From assembly GCA_021383565.1 (NCBI GenBank), contig CP079699.1:1364001-1428000 (forward strand): DNA of 64,000 bases. The letters run 5' to 3'. Below, piece after piece: positions 7,953 through 16,495 of the stretch (positions are counted from its first letter, which is position 1; each line of letters begins with the position of its first letter). The stretch is from Levilactobacillus brevis (GTDB lineage: Bacteria > Bacillota > Bacilli > Lactobacillales > Lactobacillaceae). Both the position numbers and the translations under genes were made by a program. The notes under the pieces are model-generated. The model worked only from the letters and a program-made list of their open reading frames with translations. It ran no database searches and had not been told where the DNA came from.

Positions 7953-9029
7953 TTAGAATTTCAATTCATACTCAAACTTTAACTTCTTGTAGTAATCCTG
8001 CTCAATAAAATCCGTGGGGCGTACCTCGCCGGGTTTCATCTCAAAGTAGGCCACTCCCGCTCGTTGGAGCATCGTGTAGACGAACTGGGAACAAAACATG
8101 ATGTTGGGCTTGGCCGAATGCTTCGACACCAACCCAATCATGTTGTAGGCGCTACCCTCACGGTTGATTTCGGCAATCTTGTCGATCACGAAGCGCTTCT
8201 GCACCACCGTCACCGGGAGACTGTAGACCAAAATCGAAGCCCCCGCTTTTTGGTGGAAGAACTCCAGCGTTTCCGCATTCATGCCGGGCGGATAGACGTT
8301 GTCGCCGCCGTTGTAGCTGATAATGGTTTCTAAGTCGCGATCAAAGGATAGCGAGACGTGGTTGAATTGTTTGCGCGTAAAGACCGAGATCATCTCGCTG
8401 GCCGCACTCCCCGTGTTGGACACGGCGAGGTACAGGTTGGTGTCGGGTAACGTGGCAGTCGCCGCCTCAAAATAGGCCGGCGTTAACGTCCCGTGATTGA
8501 TATAGTGCACGGCGCTATGCCGCGGGAGATCCTCGATAATCATTTTCACGTGAGCCACGGACACCTTATCCTTGGCCGCGGCCGCTCCGTTCAGCAGGTC
8601 GCTAAGCTTGTCGGCGCTTTGCCGGAGTTCATCGAAGCTCACCGTCGCCGCCTCTTCCACCGTGGGGAGGTAAAAGACCGTCTGATTATTGGTGGTCACG
8701 AAGCGCTCGACCCACAGCGGCAAGACGACCAGCATCACCCCAACCAATTTGCCGACGAAATACATCAGCGATGCACCGCGCAACGGAAAGACCGCTACCG
8801 AAATGAAGATGATCTGAATCACCATCAGTAACGTGTAGGCCACGGTCAGTCCAACCTTGGCGGCGTGAGGAAATTGGGCCAACCAGGTCCGCAAGACCAT
8901 TACCGCCGCCACGTACAGATACACAATAATCAGAATCGGTTGGTTGGCGAATAAATACAGACAGACCAGTAGAATCCAACCCATCCCCCGAATCTTGATG
9001 GATTGAAAATAAGCAATAACTTCGTTCAT
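7953..9029 (-). CDS. membrane protein with C-terminal permuted papain-like (YiiX/NlpC-P60-related) domain
   Basis: 358 residues. The first about 130 residues hold four to five hydrophobic segments (GMGWILLVCLYLFANQPILI, YLYVAAVMVLRTWL, VGLTVAYTLLMVIQIIFISV, FVGKLVGVMLVVLPLW). The C-terminal half carries the order seen in circularly permuted papain-like enzymes: a histidine in KQFNHVSLSFDRDL, then a cysteine in IMFCSQFVYTMLQRAGV. Such enzymes hydrolyse amide or ester bonds; the substrate here is unknown and could be cell-envelope linked because of the membrane anchor. The frame is open to 9062, but the ATG at 9029 has GGGAG at a proper distance. Single gene, closed by the terminator at 7915-7950. 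Confidence 0.7.
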   Translation of the reverse strand: MNEVIAYFQSIKIRGMGWILLVCLYLFANQPILIIVYLYVAAVMVLRTWLAQFPHAAKVGLTVAYTLLMVIQIIFISVAVFPLRGASLMYFVGKLVGVMLVVLPLWVERFVTTNNQTVFYLPTVEEAATVSFDELRQSADKLSDLLNGAAAAKDKVSVAHVKMIIEDLPRHSAVHYINHGTLTPAYFEAATATLPDTNLYLAVSNTGSAASEMISVFTRKQFNHVSLSFDRDLETIISYNGGDNVYPPGMNAETLEFFHQKAGASILVYSLPVTVVQKRFVIDKIAEINREGSAYNMIGLVSKHSAKPNIMFCSQFVYTMLQRAGVAYFEMKPGEVRPTDFIEQDYYKKLKFEYELKF

Positions 9030-9216
9030 GAAAAGTGGGTCTCCCATCTCGACCGATCCCATCCTGGCGGGGATACGGCTGATTTTGTCATGAAATTAGT
9101 ATACCATAGACGGCTCATTTGGTGCGGGGACTAAAAGCTGTTGCCCCCTGACCTTTCTCGGGCCTATTCGAAACTTCAACTTTTTTGGTAAAATCCTGCA
9201 ACAAATCCGTCAGAAA

Positions 9217-9376
9217 TTACATTAGTAGTAAGTGAGGGCAACAAAAAGAGTTTGAGAAAAATATTCCCAAACTCTTGTGTTTCCAATTTAGATAACCGAA
9301 ACGTGCGCCAAAAGGCAGCCGGTTCCGCCTAAAACTCTTAATGCCCACCGACTAATCGCCTATTATCCCACTCTGT
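9217..9376 (+). repeat. short intergenic repeat, family 2, copy 1
   Basis: Starts with TTACATTAGTAGTAAGT (9217-9233), then a CAAACTC hairpin and the conserved block CCGAAACGTGCGCCAAAAGG, CAGCCGGTTCCGCCTAAAAC, and CACCGACTAATCGCC. Related copies lie at 44686-44840 (core inverted) and 44950-45070. It occupies most of the pepN downstream gap; the rest of 9030-9216 holds only the weak promoter region of the membrane protein gene (TATACT on the minus strand near 9107-9102). Confidence 0.75.
9243..9276 (-). terminator. intrinsic terminator inside repeat copy 1, downstream of pepN
   Basis: Stem 9246-9254/9268-9276 (AAGAGTTTG/CAAACTCTT) followed on the minus strand by TTTTTGTTG. It is the first terminator met after the pepN stop at 9409. 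Confidence 0.75.
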
Positions 9377-9408
9377 TTCATGTATAGCTCTAAATTAACG
9401 ATACAGTC

Positions 9409-11943
9409 TTATTTCACCGCCGCAGCAATCGCAGCGTTGACGGCTGCCTGTTCGTCTCTAATCAGGTTCACGCGGGTGGTAATCACCTTGATGTCCATCG
9501 TGATTTCCCGGGTTAAGCCTGGGGTGTTGACCTTAGGTTCGAAGAAGGCCTTGAACTCGGCCAGACGTTCCGGTGTCCGGAAGACCCGCGAGATGACGGT
9601 GATGTAGGTTGTAAATTCCATGTCCCCACCAACCGTGTCTTCGAGCCATTGCCAGTCGTTTCTGATCCAGTCCCAAGCGGCTTGTTCGCCCTTGCTGTTG
9701 GCAAGAACGTCGCGGAACCAGGCCCGCAAGTCTTGTGGTTTGACCGTATCAGCGTCTTCGAAGGCCACGATTAATTTGGCAATTAAATCCGCGTCCGTGG
9801 TACTGGTCAAAGCGGCACACAGGTCGGCCTTGTAGCTGGCATCGGTGGAGTCCCGGTAAGCAGCCAATAAACGGTCGAACAATTCGGCACTGCCGTAATT
9901 CTTCACCTCGTTGGCGAGGATTAAGGGCCGCGTGGCTGCCGGTAAGTTGACCAAGTCATCGGCGTTGGCCGTGAACTGGTCGTGAGCGGCGGCGATGGCC
10001 TTCGTATTGTGCGCAAAGAGCGCGGCACTCAACACCGTCGGCCGGGATAATTCATCGTCGATGTCGTCATTTTCACGTGGCGTCCAGCCTAAACGGGCAA
10101 CTTGTTGGGCACTCAGTTGGTCATAGTAGGCCTTAATCTGCTGTTCTTCCGTGGAGTCTGGCGTCACGAATTTCCGCAGGTTGCCGGCGACCGTGTAGAG
10201 TGCGCTGGTAACCACCGTGTACTTACTGTCGGCAAATTGGTGAAGTAACGGAACGACGTCGGCGTAGGAAATCCGGCGTCCCTCGGCCAATAGGCGCAAA
10301 TCTTGTAGGAGTTGCAGTTGCGAAATCTCATCGAGCGCGTTGACATTGGCTAAGATATCCTGTAACAACGTCTCGTCGTACTGGACGATGAAGTGGGAGT
10401 TGTTCCCCACGTTCAGCCGGAAAGGTTCCCCGCTGGCCTGACGTAGTGTCTGGTAGTCACCGAGGTTGAGTCGCTCGTTCTTAAGAAGCGTTGGTGCAGC
10501 AGCGTAATTGCTGTTCAACGGAATTTGCCATTGCCGACCGGCGTCCTGACCGTCACCTACGAAGAACTGCTGCTGGGTGAGAATCAACTGACCGTCGACA
10601 ACCTTGGCCGTCACGACCGGATAACCGGGCTGTTCGAGCCAGGAGTTCATGATGGCACCGACGTCTAGGCCGGAAGCCTTCCCCAACGCGGACCAGAGAT
10701 CGGCACCGCGGGCATTGCCGTATTTGTGGGCGGCGAAGTACGCCTTTAGGCCGGCACGTAAAGCATCGTCGCCGATTAAAGCGCGCACCATCACCAGCAT
10801 CCGTGCCCCCTTGGCGTAGACGATGGCGCTGTCGAAGAGTGCATCGATTTCGGCCGGGTCCTCGACCTGTACGTGAACGGACTGCACGCCATCGGTGGCG
10901 TCGCGTTGTAGGGCCATCGGTACATCGCCGGACTGGAAGGCGTCCCAGGCGCCCCAGGTTGGTTCGATGGCGTCGATAGCGACGTATTCCATCATGTTGG
11001 CGAAACTTTCGTTCAACCATAGATCATCCCACCACTTCATGGTGACCAGATCCCCGAACCATTGGTGAGCTAATTCATGGGCAACCACCGTGGCAACCCG
11101 TAGCTTCAGGTCAAAGGCGGTATTGTCGGGATCAATTAACAGGTAGGCTTCCCGGTACGTGACCAGGCCCCAATTCTCCATGGCGCCGGCGGAAAAGTCG
11201 GGTAAGGCCATCTGCCAGGAATGTGGGAGCGGATATGGTGTCTGGTAGAAATCTTCATAGAACTCGATGGACCGTTTGGCGATGTCGAGAGCGAAGTCGA
11301 GTTCCTTGGCCTGGTGGGCCTTGGTGGCGAAGACGCCGACTTGTACCCCACTCTTGGTGGTGGTCAATTTGCTCTGCATGTCCCCAAAGGCAAATGCAAT
11401 CAAGTAGGAGGACATCCGGACCGTGGTGTCGAAGTAGTGGACGCCGTTTTCGGTCTTCACTTCGGGCATGTTGCTGATGATGGTCTCGCCGGGTTGTTCG
11501 TCGAACTTAATGGCCAGGTCAAACGTGGCCTTGGCTTCGGGTTCGTCGACACATGGGAAGGCTTGGCGCGCCGCGGTCGTTTCAAACTGCGTGCCGATAA
11601 TCTGCTTCTTCTCGCCGTTGAGTTCGTAGTAAGATGGGTAAATTCCCATCATGCTGTCGGTTAAGGGTGTTGTGAAGTCGATGGTCAGGGTAGTGTCACC
11701 GGTCTGGCTCAGGTCGATGTGAATGCCTTCGGACTTGTCATCAAAGGTAAATGGGACGTCTTGCCCATCGGCCTTGACGGCAGTGATGGTCATGTATTTT
11801 TGGTGAATTGCGACCTTAGATTCGCTGGCGTTCCCCGTGATGGTGGACGTCCCACTAATCTGTTTGGTGGCACGATTAATGTCTAAGTAGATGTTGTAAT
11901 GCTTAGGTTGGAATAATTCATAGAAATGTGTGGATTTTGCCAT
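9409..11943 (-). CDS. pepN: aminopeptidase N (M1 family, lysyl aminopeptidase)
   Basis: 844 residues, the standard size of lactococcal/lactobacillar PepN. It removes N-terminal residues from peptides in the cytoplasm and is the main general aminopeptidase of these bacteria. The exopeptidase motif GAMENWGLVTY (about residue 255) recognises the free N-terminus; the zinc site is HELAH near residue 288, with the distal glutamate in NESFANMMEY. The ERAP1-like C-terminal helical domain is complete. Start ATG 11943 with TAGGAGGCAATC upstream; a TATAAT lies at 12038-12033. Works with Opp and PepD in peptide use. Confidence 0.97.
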   Translation of the reverse strand: MAKSTHFYELFQPKHYNIYLDINRATKQISGTSTITGNASESKVAIHQKYMTITAVKADGQDVPFTFDDKSEGIHIDLSQTGDTTLTIDFTTPLTDSMMGIYPSYYELNGEKKQIIGTQFETTAARQAFPCVDEPEAKATFDLAIKFDEQPGETIISNMPEVKTENGVHYFDTTVRMSSYLIAFAFGDMQSKLTTTKSGVQVGVFATKAHQAKELDFALDIAKRSIEFYEDFYQTPYPLPHSWQMALPDFSAGAMENWGLVTYREAYLLIDPDNTAFDLKLRVATVVAHELAHQWFGDLVTMKWWDDLWLNESFANMMEYVAIDAIEPTWGAWDAFQSGDVPMALQRDATDGVQSVHVQVEDPAEIDALFDSAIVYAKGARMLVMVRALIGDDALRAGLKAYFAAHKYGNARGADLWSALGKASGLDVGAIMNSWLEQPGYPVVTAKVVDGQLILTQQQFFVGDGQDAGRQWQIPLNSNYAAAPTLLKNERLNLGDYQTLRQASGEPFRLNVGNNSHFIVQYDETLLQDILANVNALDEISQLQLLQDLRLLAEGRRISYADVVPLLHQFADSKYTVVTSALYTVAGNLRKFVTPDSTEEQQIKAYYDQLSAQQVARLGWTPRENDDIDDELSRPTVLSAALFAHNTKAIAAAHDQFTANADDLVNLPAATRPLILANEVKNYGSAELFDRLLAAYRDSTDASYKADLCAALTSTTDADLIAKLIVAFEDADTVKPQDLRAWFRDVLANSKGEQAAWDWIRNDWQWLEDTVGGDMEFTTYITVISRVFRTPERLAEFKAFFEPKVNTPGLTREITMDIKVITTRVNLIRDEQAAVNAAIAAAVK

Positions 11944-12079
11944 GATTGCCTCCTAATAGGATAATGTCGCGCCATGAACCGGTCATGTGTGAGACGTTAA
12001 GCGGTTGTGGACGCTAACATTAGAATATTCTCATTATACACTATTATGGGTGGGATGCCGCGTCATTTGTCAGTGTGAG

Positions 12080-12400
12080 TTAACCCTTCGCGCCTTGCTC
12101 CGCCACTAACTTTTGCAGGTACGCGCGGGCCTTATAACGATTAGCCGCGTCGAGCTGTTCATACAGTTCGGCAATTTCCATATCATGCAAGCCTAACAAA
12201 TCACTGACCTGCACGTTTAGCGCGGTCGCAAAACGATCCACGTAATTTAATGGAAAAGTCCGCGACTTATTTTCGTAGCGTGATAGCGTAGATTTAGCAA
12301 TTCCAGTTTTTCGGGCCAACTCGGAAAGTGAGATCGCCCGATCCATTCTAATTTTGATAATCAAGTCGATAACTTCTTCACTTGTTCTAACGATCCTCAC
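12080..12400 (-). CDS. XRE-family helix-turn-helix regulator
   Basis: 106 residues. An N-terminal Cro/CI-type HTH (about residues 8-70: ISLSELARKTGIAKSTLSRYENKSRTFPLNYVDRFATALNVQVSDLL) is followed by a short helical tail that may dimerise. It is divergent from a second, smaller XRE gene at 12532; the pair and the intervening repeats look like a phage-type repressor switch. The GTG at 12400 directly abuts the GGGAGG sequence, so the exact start is doubtful; the ATG at 12346 lies within the HTH and is too late. Target genes unknown. Confidence 0.75.
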   Translation of the reverse strand: MRIVRTSEEVIDLIIKIRMDRAISLSELARKTGIAKSTLSRYENKSRTFPLNYVDRFATALNVQVSDLLGLHDMEIAELYEQLDAANRYKARAYLQKLVAEQGAKG

Positions 12401-12429
12401 CTCCCGACTGATTGACTGAAGTATATCAA

Positions 12430-12504
12430 AAAAGTTCCCACATATAAACTTTTGATGCGAAGCCGGAACACTTCGTTGACAATTGGGAACGATAACGGTA
12501 TTGT
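12430..12504 (+). promoter_or_regulatory. divergent promoter/operator region between the two XRE genes
   Basis: A strong plus-strand promoter TTGACA (12476-12481), 17 bases, TATTGT (12499-12504) serves the 12532 gene. Two half-sites GTTCCCA (12434-12440) and TGGGAAC (12484-12490) are inverted around it, and AAAAGTT..AACTTTT (12430-12453) forms another inverted pair. These are good candidates for repressor binding. Confidence 0.6.
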
Positions 12505-12531
12505 TTATTGGTGAAAAGGAGGCTGGATACT

Positions 12532-12738
12532 TTGGATTTTGACTTAAGGCGAATCAAGGCAGAGCGCATAGCATCAGGTATTACCCAGACCAAAATGGCA
12601 CAACGCTTGGGGATGAGTCGGAGTTCTTACTGGAAGCGTGAAGCTGGGACGGTTCCTATTGACGTCAAAGAATTTGCATCCATCCTCACTGTCATTGGGA
12701 TCGATCGCGACCAAATCTCGATATTCTTTAAGCCGTGA
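12532..12738 (+). CDS. small XRE-family HTH protein (Cro-like)
   Basis: 68 residues, essentially a single HTH: LRRIKAERIASGITQTKMAQ, then RLGMSRSSYWKREAGTVPID and a short C-terminus. Start is TTG at 12532, chosen because AAAGGAGG lies ten bases before it; the frame is open to 12508 but that start overlaps the ribosome site. It probably binds the same inverted sites as the divergent regulator. It is followed after 42 bases by the membrane/coiled-coil protein gene, with which it may be co-transcribed. Confidence 0.75.
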   Translation: MDFDLRRIKAERIASGITQTKMAQRLGMSRSSYWKREAGTVPIDVKEFASILTVIGIDRDQISIFFKP

Positions 12739-12780
12739 TTGCTTCTATTTGACAACTTTTACATATTTCGGAGGTGGAGA

Positions 12781-13471
12781 CATGGATGACATTCAAACAA
12801 TGTCTAAAGAATCATTATTGGATACGCTTTCCGTTCTTGATAAGGCGGAAAGAATTTACGAGACGGCACTCGCCAAGAAAAATGCGATTAATCGTCAATG
12901 GCAACAACAGACCAACGATGCTGCGGATAGTCAGTATCGAAAGCGTGTCCTAGAAATCACGGGAATTTTCACCCTTCCCTCAATTGGCTCACTACTAGGC
13001 GCTGAAAATCTCTTCGTTCTATTGGTCGGCTTTATCTTTGTGTGGTGGATTAACTGGTTGGTCTACAAGTTAATTGATAGAATTTTTAAGATTAAGCCGT
13101 GGTACCACAATCGCTATTTGCAAAAACACAATACGGCTAGTCCCAGTGTAATCAATCAACTGCGGACGCTTCAGGGCGACATAGCTTACAATCAAAATGG
13201 TTTACAAAAACTAGCAGCAACCGTTAACTACCCCGACCGCTATCTTTACAACTACGATCCTGCACGATTGTTTGATATCGTATCCGTTGGACGAGCAGAC
13301 AGTTTCAAAGAGGCACTGAATGTGCTGGAAACCGACAAGTACCATGATCAAATGAAGAAGACTTCCGATCTGACCTACCAGTCGGCACGCCAAGCTGAAA
13401 TGGAAGCTCGGGCCGCCAAGGGATGGGCCATGGCGGCTACCTTCTACGCAGCCAACGCCAATCGTCGCTGA
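12781..13471 (+). CDS. uncharacterised protein with two central membrane segments
   Basis: 229 residues; family not recognised. An N-terminal charged helix (SVLDKAERIYETALAKKNAINRQ) is followed by hydrophobic segments around residues 63-100 (ITGIFTLPSIGSLLGAENLF, VLLVGFIFVWWINWLVYKLI), then a long soluble C-terminal region with helix-rich, Q/A-rich sequence. TCGGAGGTGGAGAC precedes the ATG. It lies 42 bases after the small XRE gene and ahead of a group of secreted proteins. No function is proposed. Confidence 0.7.
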
Positions 13472-13587
13472 TTCATTGATACCCGCATCACATCTTTAGC
13501 AAGTTTACACCTATAATCAATCATAATTTAGACGATTGGTTTGACGCCTTTTAACGACGATCAAGACTTTCTCGAAGGAAGACACTT

Positions 13588-14007
13588 ATGCCACATAAAA
13601 TACAAAAGTTCGCTTTACTTATCGTACTCACAATAACAACGATTCTAGTCGTATCTGCTCCTGCCAAGGCTCAAGCCGCTAAATGGCACCACATCACCTT
13701 TCAGGGCAAGACTTATCGTTCAAAATACACAATTAAACAGATGCGTAAAAAATATCATTTGAAGTATCGTAAAACTTATCATGGCCACGGCGTTTTGCGC
13801 TACTCGACGACCTTCAATGCCTTCGAAGGTATCCTCCACAACGCTCATACCGGTCACTGGGAAAGTGGCCGCTGGCAGAGTGGTAGGAAAATCAAAGGCT
13901 ATTATGCGCAATTCGTCAGTCAGCCAACCGGAGACGGAAGCATTGTCGATTACAGCAGTCTGATTAACTTAAAGACTGGCCATTTATACAAGTCACACAA
14001 TAATTAA
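13588..14007 (+). CDS. small secreted protein
   Basis: 139 residues. A clear Sec signal peptide (KFALLIVLTITTILVVSAPA, cleavage near AKA-QAA at about residue 30) precedes a basic, tyrosine- and histidine-rich mature domain (KTYRSKYTIKQMRKKYHLKY). No family recognised. The mature part is weakly similar in style (basic, HY-rich) to the two larger secreted proteins downstream. Ends 34 bases before the next gene, same strand. Confidence 0.7.
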   Translation: MPHKIQKFALLIVLTITTILVVSAPAKAQAAKWHHITFQGKTYRSKYTIKQMRKKYHLKYRKTYHGHGVLRYSTTFNAFEGILHNAHTGHWESGRWQSGRKIKGYYAQFVSQPTGDGSIVDYSSLINLKTGHLYKSHNN

Positions 14008-14040
14008 AGCTTATTAACAACTGAATCAGAGGAGACTATC

Positions 14041-15180
14041 ATGAATAAAATTGTTAAACGAGTTGCACTGACAGCATTAACCCTCGTTAGTTTTGTTGGC
14101 CTAGCTGCCGCTCAACCAACCACTGCCAATGCATCAAAAGTTCACTATGTCAAATGGAATAAACCCATGAAACATCACCAAGTAGCCGTCAATGGGCGCA
14201 AGTCCTCTTGGAAGGGCTACACGCTGAAGAAAGTTTCTAAGAAGCATTATCGATTCAGAACTGCCGCCAAACTCAATAGTCAGAGGTATCAAACGCATTC
14301 CCTGACGACTCTGCGCCATGCCAAGATTGATCACAGCATCTATTATGCAGTTCGCATCGGTAAGAAGGGCAAGACCGTTTGGGTTAACCGTAAGTACTTA
14401 ACCAGCTGGGTGAAGAAGGCTTCTACCAACAAGAAGGCGCGTGCAAAGGCAGCTTCTAAAACAACCTCATCCAATGCTAAGTCTAAGAATACCGTCAAAA
14501 AGGCCAACTCCAAGACAACGAACACCGGAAAAATGTACGTCAAATCTACTAAGCACATCACTTGGACCCAATGGCTTAATCTGCCGGCATTTGGCGCAGA
14601 TGGCAACGGCATTCCCCTCTACAATGTAGACAATGTGCCCTACGACGAAGACGGCTTCCCGTACGTCTCCAACAAGATGGGCAGCGCTTCACCAATTGAG
14701 GTCACTCAGATCAAGAGTGAGTTCACAGCGGCAGCCTATGCGGCAATTCCGGACAAGACCAATACGTACTACTTGAGTGATAAGAACGCCCTCTACCACC
14801 CAACAAATCCAGAGGTTGGCCAAGCGATTCGGGATAAGATTCCCAGTGACACATCTATCGCTAATGCTAAGCAGACACAAGCACAAGCCGGAAATCGTGT
14901 CGCAGAAATCTCATCTAATTTCACATTAGCTAATATGTCAGTTGGTCAATCGAAAACTGCGCAAATGTGGAGTTCTGTTTACGGAAACTTAAAACTAAGT
15001 GAAGCAGCTCGAAATACATTTACCATTCAACCTGCAGATAGCTCAATCGTATCTGTACCTAGTAAAACAACTACCGGCAAGTTTACTATTACGGCCAGAC
15101 GTACTGGGAGTACAACCATTAAAGTAATTAGCGTAAACAACCCTAACCTTTTTGAAACGTTCACTATCAACGTTAAATAA
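14041..15180 (+). CDS. secreted surface protein, first tandem paralogue
   Basis: 379 residues. Signal peptide to about residue 31 (cleavage around ANA-SKV). Mature N-terminus is basic (KVHYVKWNKPMKHHQVAVNG) with two repeats of a K/Y-rich module, reminiscent of non-covalent wall-binding modules of lactobacilli. A Lys/Ala/Ser/Thr linker (about 135-165) leads to a central acidic domain (NLPAFGADGNGIPLYNVDNV), and the last about 95 residues look like a bacterial Ig-like beta domain (TGSTTIKVISVNNPN). No sortase motif. Ribosome site GAGGAG. Nearly identical at the DNA level to the next gene except for the signal start and this C-terminal tail. Confidence 0.75.
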   Translation: MNKIVKRVALTALTLVSFVGLAAAQPTTANASKVHYVKWNKPMKHHQVAVNGRKSSWKGYTLKKVSKKHYRFRTAAKLNSQRYQTHSLTTLRHAKIDHSIYYAVRIGKKGKTVWVNRKYLTSWVKKASTNKKARAKAASKTTSSNAKSKNTVKKANSKTTNTGKMYVKSTKHITWTQWLNLPAFGADGNGIPLYNVDNVPYDEDGFPYVSNKMGSASPIEVTQIKSEFTAAAYAAIPDKTNTYYLSDKNALYHPTNPEVGQAIRDKIPSDTSIANAKQTQAQAGNRVAEISSNFTLANMSVGQSKTAQMWSSVYGNLKLSEAARNTFTIQPADSSIVSVPSKTTTGKFTITARRTGSTTIKVISVNNPNLFETFTINVK

Positions 15181-15236
15181 GGTGTTCAAGTTCACGATGA
15201 GTTAAAATTTGGATTAATTGAATGTAGGAGAAAATT

Positions 15237-16379
15237 ATGAATAAGATTACTAAACAACTTACAATTGGCATACTGGCCCTTGCTAGTTTTGTTGGCCTAG
15301 CTGCCGCTCAACCAACCACTGCCAATGCATCAAAAGTTCACTATGTCAAATGGAATAAACCCATGAAACATCACCAAGTGGCCGTCAATGGGCGCAAGTC
15401 CTCTTGGAAGGGCTACACGCTGAAGAAAGTTTCTAAGAAGCATTATCGATTCAGAACTGCCGCCAAACTCAATAGTCAGAAGTATCAAACGCATTCCCTG
15501 ACGACTCTGCGCCATGCCAAGATTGATCACAGCATCTATTATGCAGTTCGCATCGGTAAGAAGGGCAAGACCGTTTGGGTTAACCGTAAGTACTTAACCA
15601 GCTGGGTGAAGAAGGCTTCTACCAACAAGAAGGCGCGTGCAAAGGCAGCTTCTAAAACAACGTCTTCGTCTAATGTCAAGACTAAGAACGCCGTCAAAAG
15701 GGCCAACTCCAAGACAACGAACACCGGAAAAATGTACGTCAAATCTACTAAGCACATCACTTGGACCCAATGGCTTAACTTGCCGGCATTTGGCGCAGAT
15801 GGCAACGGCATTCCCCTCTACAATGTAGACAATGTGCCCTACGACGAAGATGGCTTCCCGTACGTCTCCAACAAGATGGGTAGTGCCTCACCAATTGAGG
15901 TCACTCAGATCAAGAGTGAGTTCACAGCGGCAGCCTATGCAGCAATTCCAGACAAGTCCAACACTTACTACTTGAGTGATAAGAACGCCCTCTACCACCC
16001 AACGAATCCAGAGGTTGGCCAAGCGATTCGGGACAGCATCCCCGACACAACCAACTTTGATAATGCAAAAGAGAGTCAGGCAGCAGCTGGCCACCGTGTA
16101 GCAGATATTTCCTCCAACGTTTACATCGTTTATCTGGAACCCGGCCAGAGTAAGCAAATCACTATGTGGGCCGGCACCTACAATAACATCAAGCTAAGCG
16201 ATGTCCAGTTAAATTCCTACACGATCACGAGTGCTAACTCAGCCATCGCAACTGCTCCTACAAAAATCAGCAATGGAAAATTCGATATTACAGCTTTACG
16301 CGCTGGCGACACCAGTCTCACGGTTCGTAGCGTGAATAACCCTGATCTATCTGAACGAATCGATGTTCATGTGAAGTAA
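15237..16379 (+). CDS. secreted surface protein, second tandem paralogue
   Basis: 380 residues, same plan as the gene before it: signal peptide, basic K/Y-rich modules, linker, central acidic domain and an Ig-like C-terminal domain (RAGDTSLTVRSVNNPD). From about residue 17 to 265 the two proteins are almost identical, and most codons are too. From about residue 266 on they diverge strongly (DTTNFDNAKESQAAAGHRVA versus SDTSIANAKQTQAQAGNRVA, then further apart). AATGTAGGAG precedes the ATG. Function unknown; likely surface adhesion or wall interaction (inference). Transcription ends at the terminator at 16383-16422. Confidence 0.75.
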   Translation: MNKITKQLTIGILALASFVGLAAAQPTTANASKVHYVKWNKPMKHHQVAVNGRKSSWKGYTLKKVSKKHYRFRTAAKLNSQKYQTHSLTTLRHAKIDHSIYYAVRIGKKGKTVWVNRKYLTSWVKKASTNKKARAKAASKTTSSSNVKTKNAVKRANSKTTNTGKMYVKSTKHITWTQWLNLPAFGADGNGIPLYNVDNVPYDEDGFPYVSNKMGSASPIEVTQIKSEFTAAAYAAIPDKSNTYYLSDKNALYHPTNPEVGQAIRDSIPDTTNFDNAKESQAAAGHRVADISSNVYIVYLEPGQSKQITMWAGTYNNIKLSDVQLNSYTITSANSAIATAPTKISNGKFDITALRAGDTSLTVRSVNNPDLSERIDVHVK

Positions 16380-16382
16380 GCT

Positions 16383-16422
16383 AAAAAATAGCCTTACAGC
16401 CAATCGGCTGGGGCTATTTTTT
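16383..16422. terminator. bidirectional terminator after the secreted-protein genes
   Basis: Stem AAAAAATAGCC (16383-16393) with GGCTATTTTTT (16412-16422) plus an inner CAGCC/GGCTG stem. It can serve the plus-strand genes and the converging restriction gene. Confidence 0.9.
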
Positions 16423-16495
16423 ATAAGAAAATTCGTTAATGACAAACATCGCTCATGCTTAAAAAGATTATCAGCGAAAAAAGACAGCGTTAACC

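Noticed and set aside
11221-11664. 147-codon plus-strand frame
   Set aside because: Shadow of pepN, whose motifs are intact on the other strand.
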